NCBI GenBank assembly: GCA_028291845.1
Contig: JAQGNM010000559.1
Coordinates: 1 to 6,834, forward strand
DNA from: Massilia sp.
GTDB taxonomy: Bacteria > Pseudomonadota > Gammaproteobacteria > Burkholderiales > Burkholderiaceae_D
DNA length: 6,834 nucleotides
Reading direction: 5' to 3'
Every line of letters starts with the position of its first letter. The first letter of the stretch is position 1. The notes beneath the pieces are model-generated. The model worked only from the letters and a program-made list of their open reading frames with translations, searched no databases and was not told the origin of the DNA. Position numbers and translations under genes: made by a program. This document shows, piece after piece, positions 6,555-6,834 of this stretch.

Positions 6555-6834
6555 TCGGCTAAACAATTATGGCGACGCCATCAGCAGATAGTTCATTCCT
6601 TCGCTTACCCGCCGGAAGTGCGTACGATCATCTACGCGACCATCGAGAGCCTGGATATGCGCTTGCGGACGATCGTGAAGAACCGCGGTCGCTTCCCGAC
6701 CGACTAAGCGCCAGGCAGTGCCTTACCTGGCTATGCGTAATATCGAAAATATTGGAAGATGCGACTACGAACCTGGAAGCCGATTCGCCACCAGTTCGCC
6801 ATCATGTTTGGAGAGCGATTCACCAACGCGATCC
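6555..6834 (+). pseudogene. IS256-family (Mutator-type) transposase, decayed C-terminal fragment
   Basis: From about 6559 one frame reads KQLWRRHQQIVHSFAYPP, then EVRTIIYATIESLDMRLR and IVKNRGRFPTD, stopping at a TAA at 6705-6707. This is the C-terminal catalytic part of IS256-family transposases, where the consensus is FAYPPEIRKVIYTTNAIESLN. The final DDE Glu is kept (codon at 6645-6647), but the usual Asn-Ala just before IES is missing, an in-frame loss of two residues. Downstream, YLAMRNIEN is read in another frame (6724-6750). WKMRLRTWKP followed by RHQFAIMFGERFTNAI is read in the first frame again, from 6753 to the right edge, which are the family's closing motifs. So there are at least two frame disruptions, near 6705-6720 and at 6751-6752. 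The N-terminal two thirds, with the first two catalytic Asp, are absent. It is an inactive relic marking a mobile-element boundary. Confidence 0.85.

Overview
The window is GC-rich, tightly packed DNA from a Gram-negative bacterium. The gene content and protein style suggest a betaproteobacterium, plausibly Oxalobacteraceae (Massilia/Duganella-like). That placement is inference from general resemblance, not from a marker gene. All genes supported here read on the + strand.

Layout. (1) Positions 3-683: the 3' end of a right-handed parallel beta-helix protein that enters from the left edge. (2) 690-959: a decayed second copy of the same kind of beta-helix C-terminus, readable only by switching frame twice, followed by a GC-rich hairpin and about 190 bp of apparently empty DNA. 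(3) 1133-6047: a five-gene run with very short spacers. It encodes a GT4 glycosyltransferase, a DegT/DnrJ/EryC1/StrS PLP sugar aminotransferase, a small PglC-type phosphoglycosyl transferase (4-bp ATGA overlap with the previous gene), a divergent PAP2-superfamily membrane protein (4 nt later) and an acyltransferase-3 membrane protein (19 nt later, with a clear GAGG ribosome binding site). (4) 6048-6490: non-coding DNA with a 10-bp inverted repeat and a 7-bp tandem repeat array that grades from perfect to degenerate. (5) 6516-6834: insertion-sequence debris. A pair of direct repeats resembling an IS end abuts the C-terminal part of an IS256-family transposase carrying several lesions; it runs off the right edge.

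How the genes could work together (inference). The aminotransferase would make a nucleotide-activated amino sugar. The PglC-like enzyme would load a phospho-sugar onto undecaprenyl phosphate at the inner membrane. The GT4 enzyme would extend the chain. The acyltransferase would O-acylate it, and the PAP2-like protein could dephosphorylate a lipid pyrophosphate carrier. The beta-helix protein upstream would fit an exported polysaccharide-binding, lyase or epimerase role. Together this looks like one end of an exopolysaccharide or surface-glycan locus, with its right boundary eroded by mobile elements. No wholly new system is evident. The most unusual points are the frameshifted beta-helix remnant, the PAP2-like gene with an incomplete signature, and the repeat/IS boundary.
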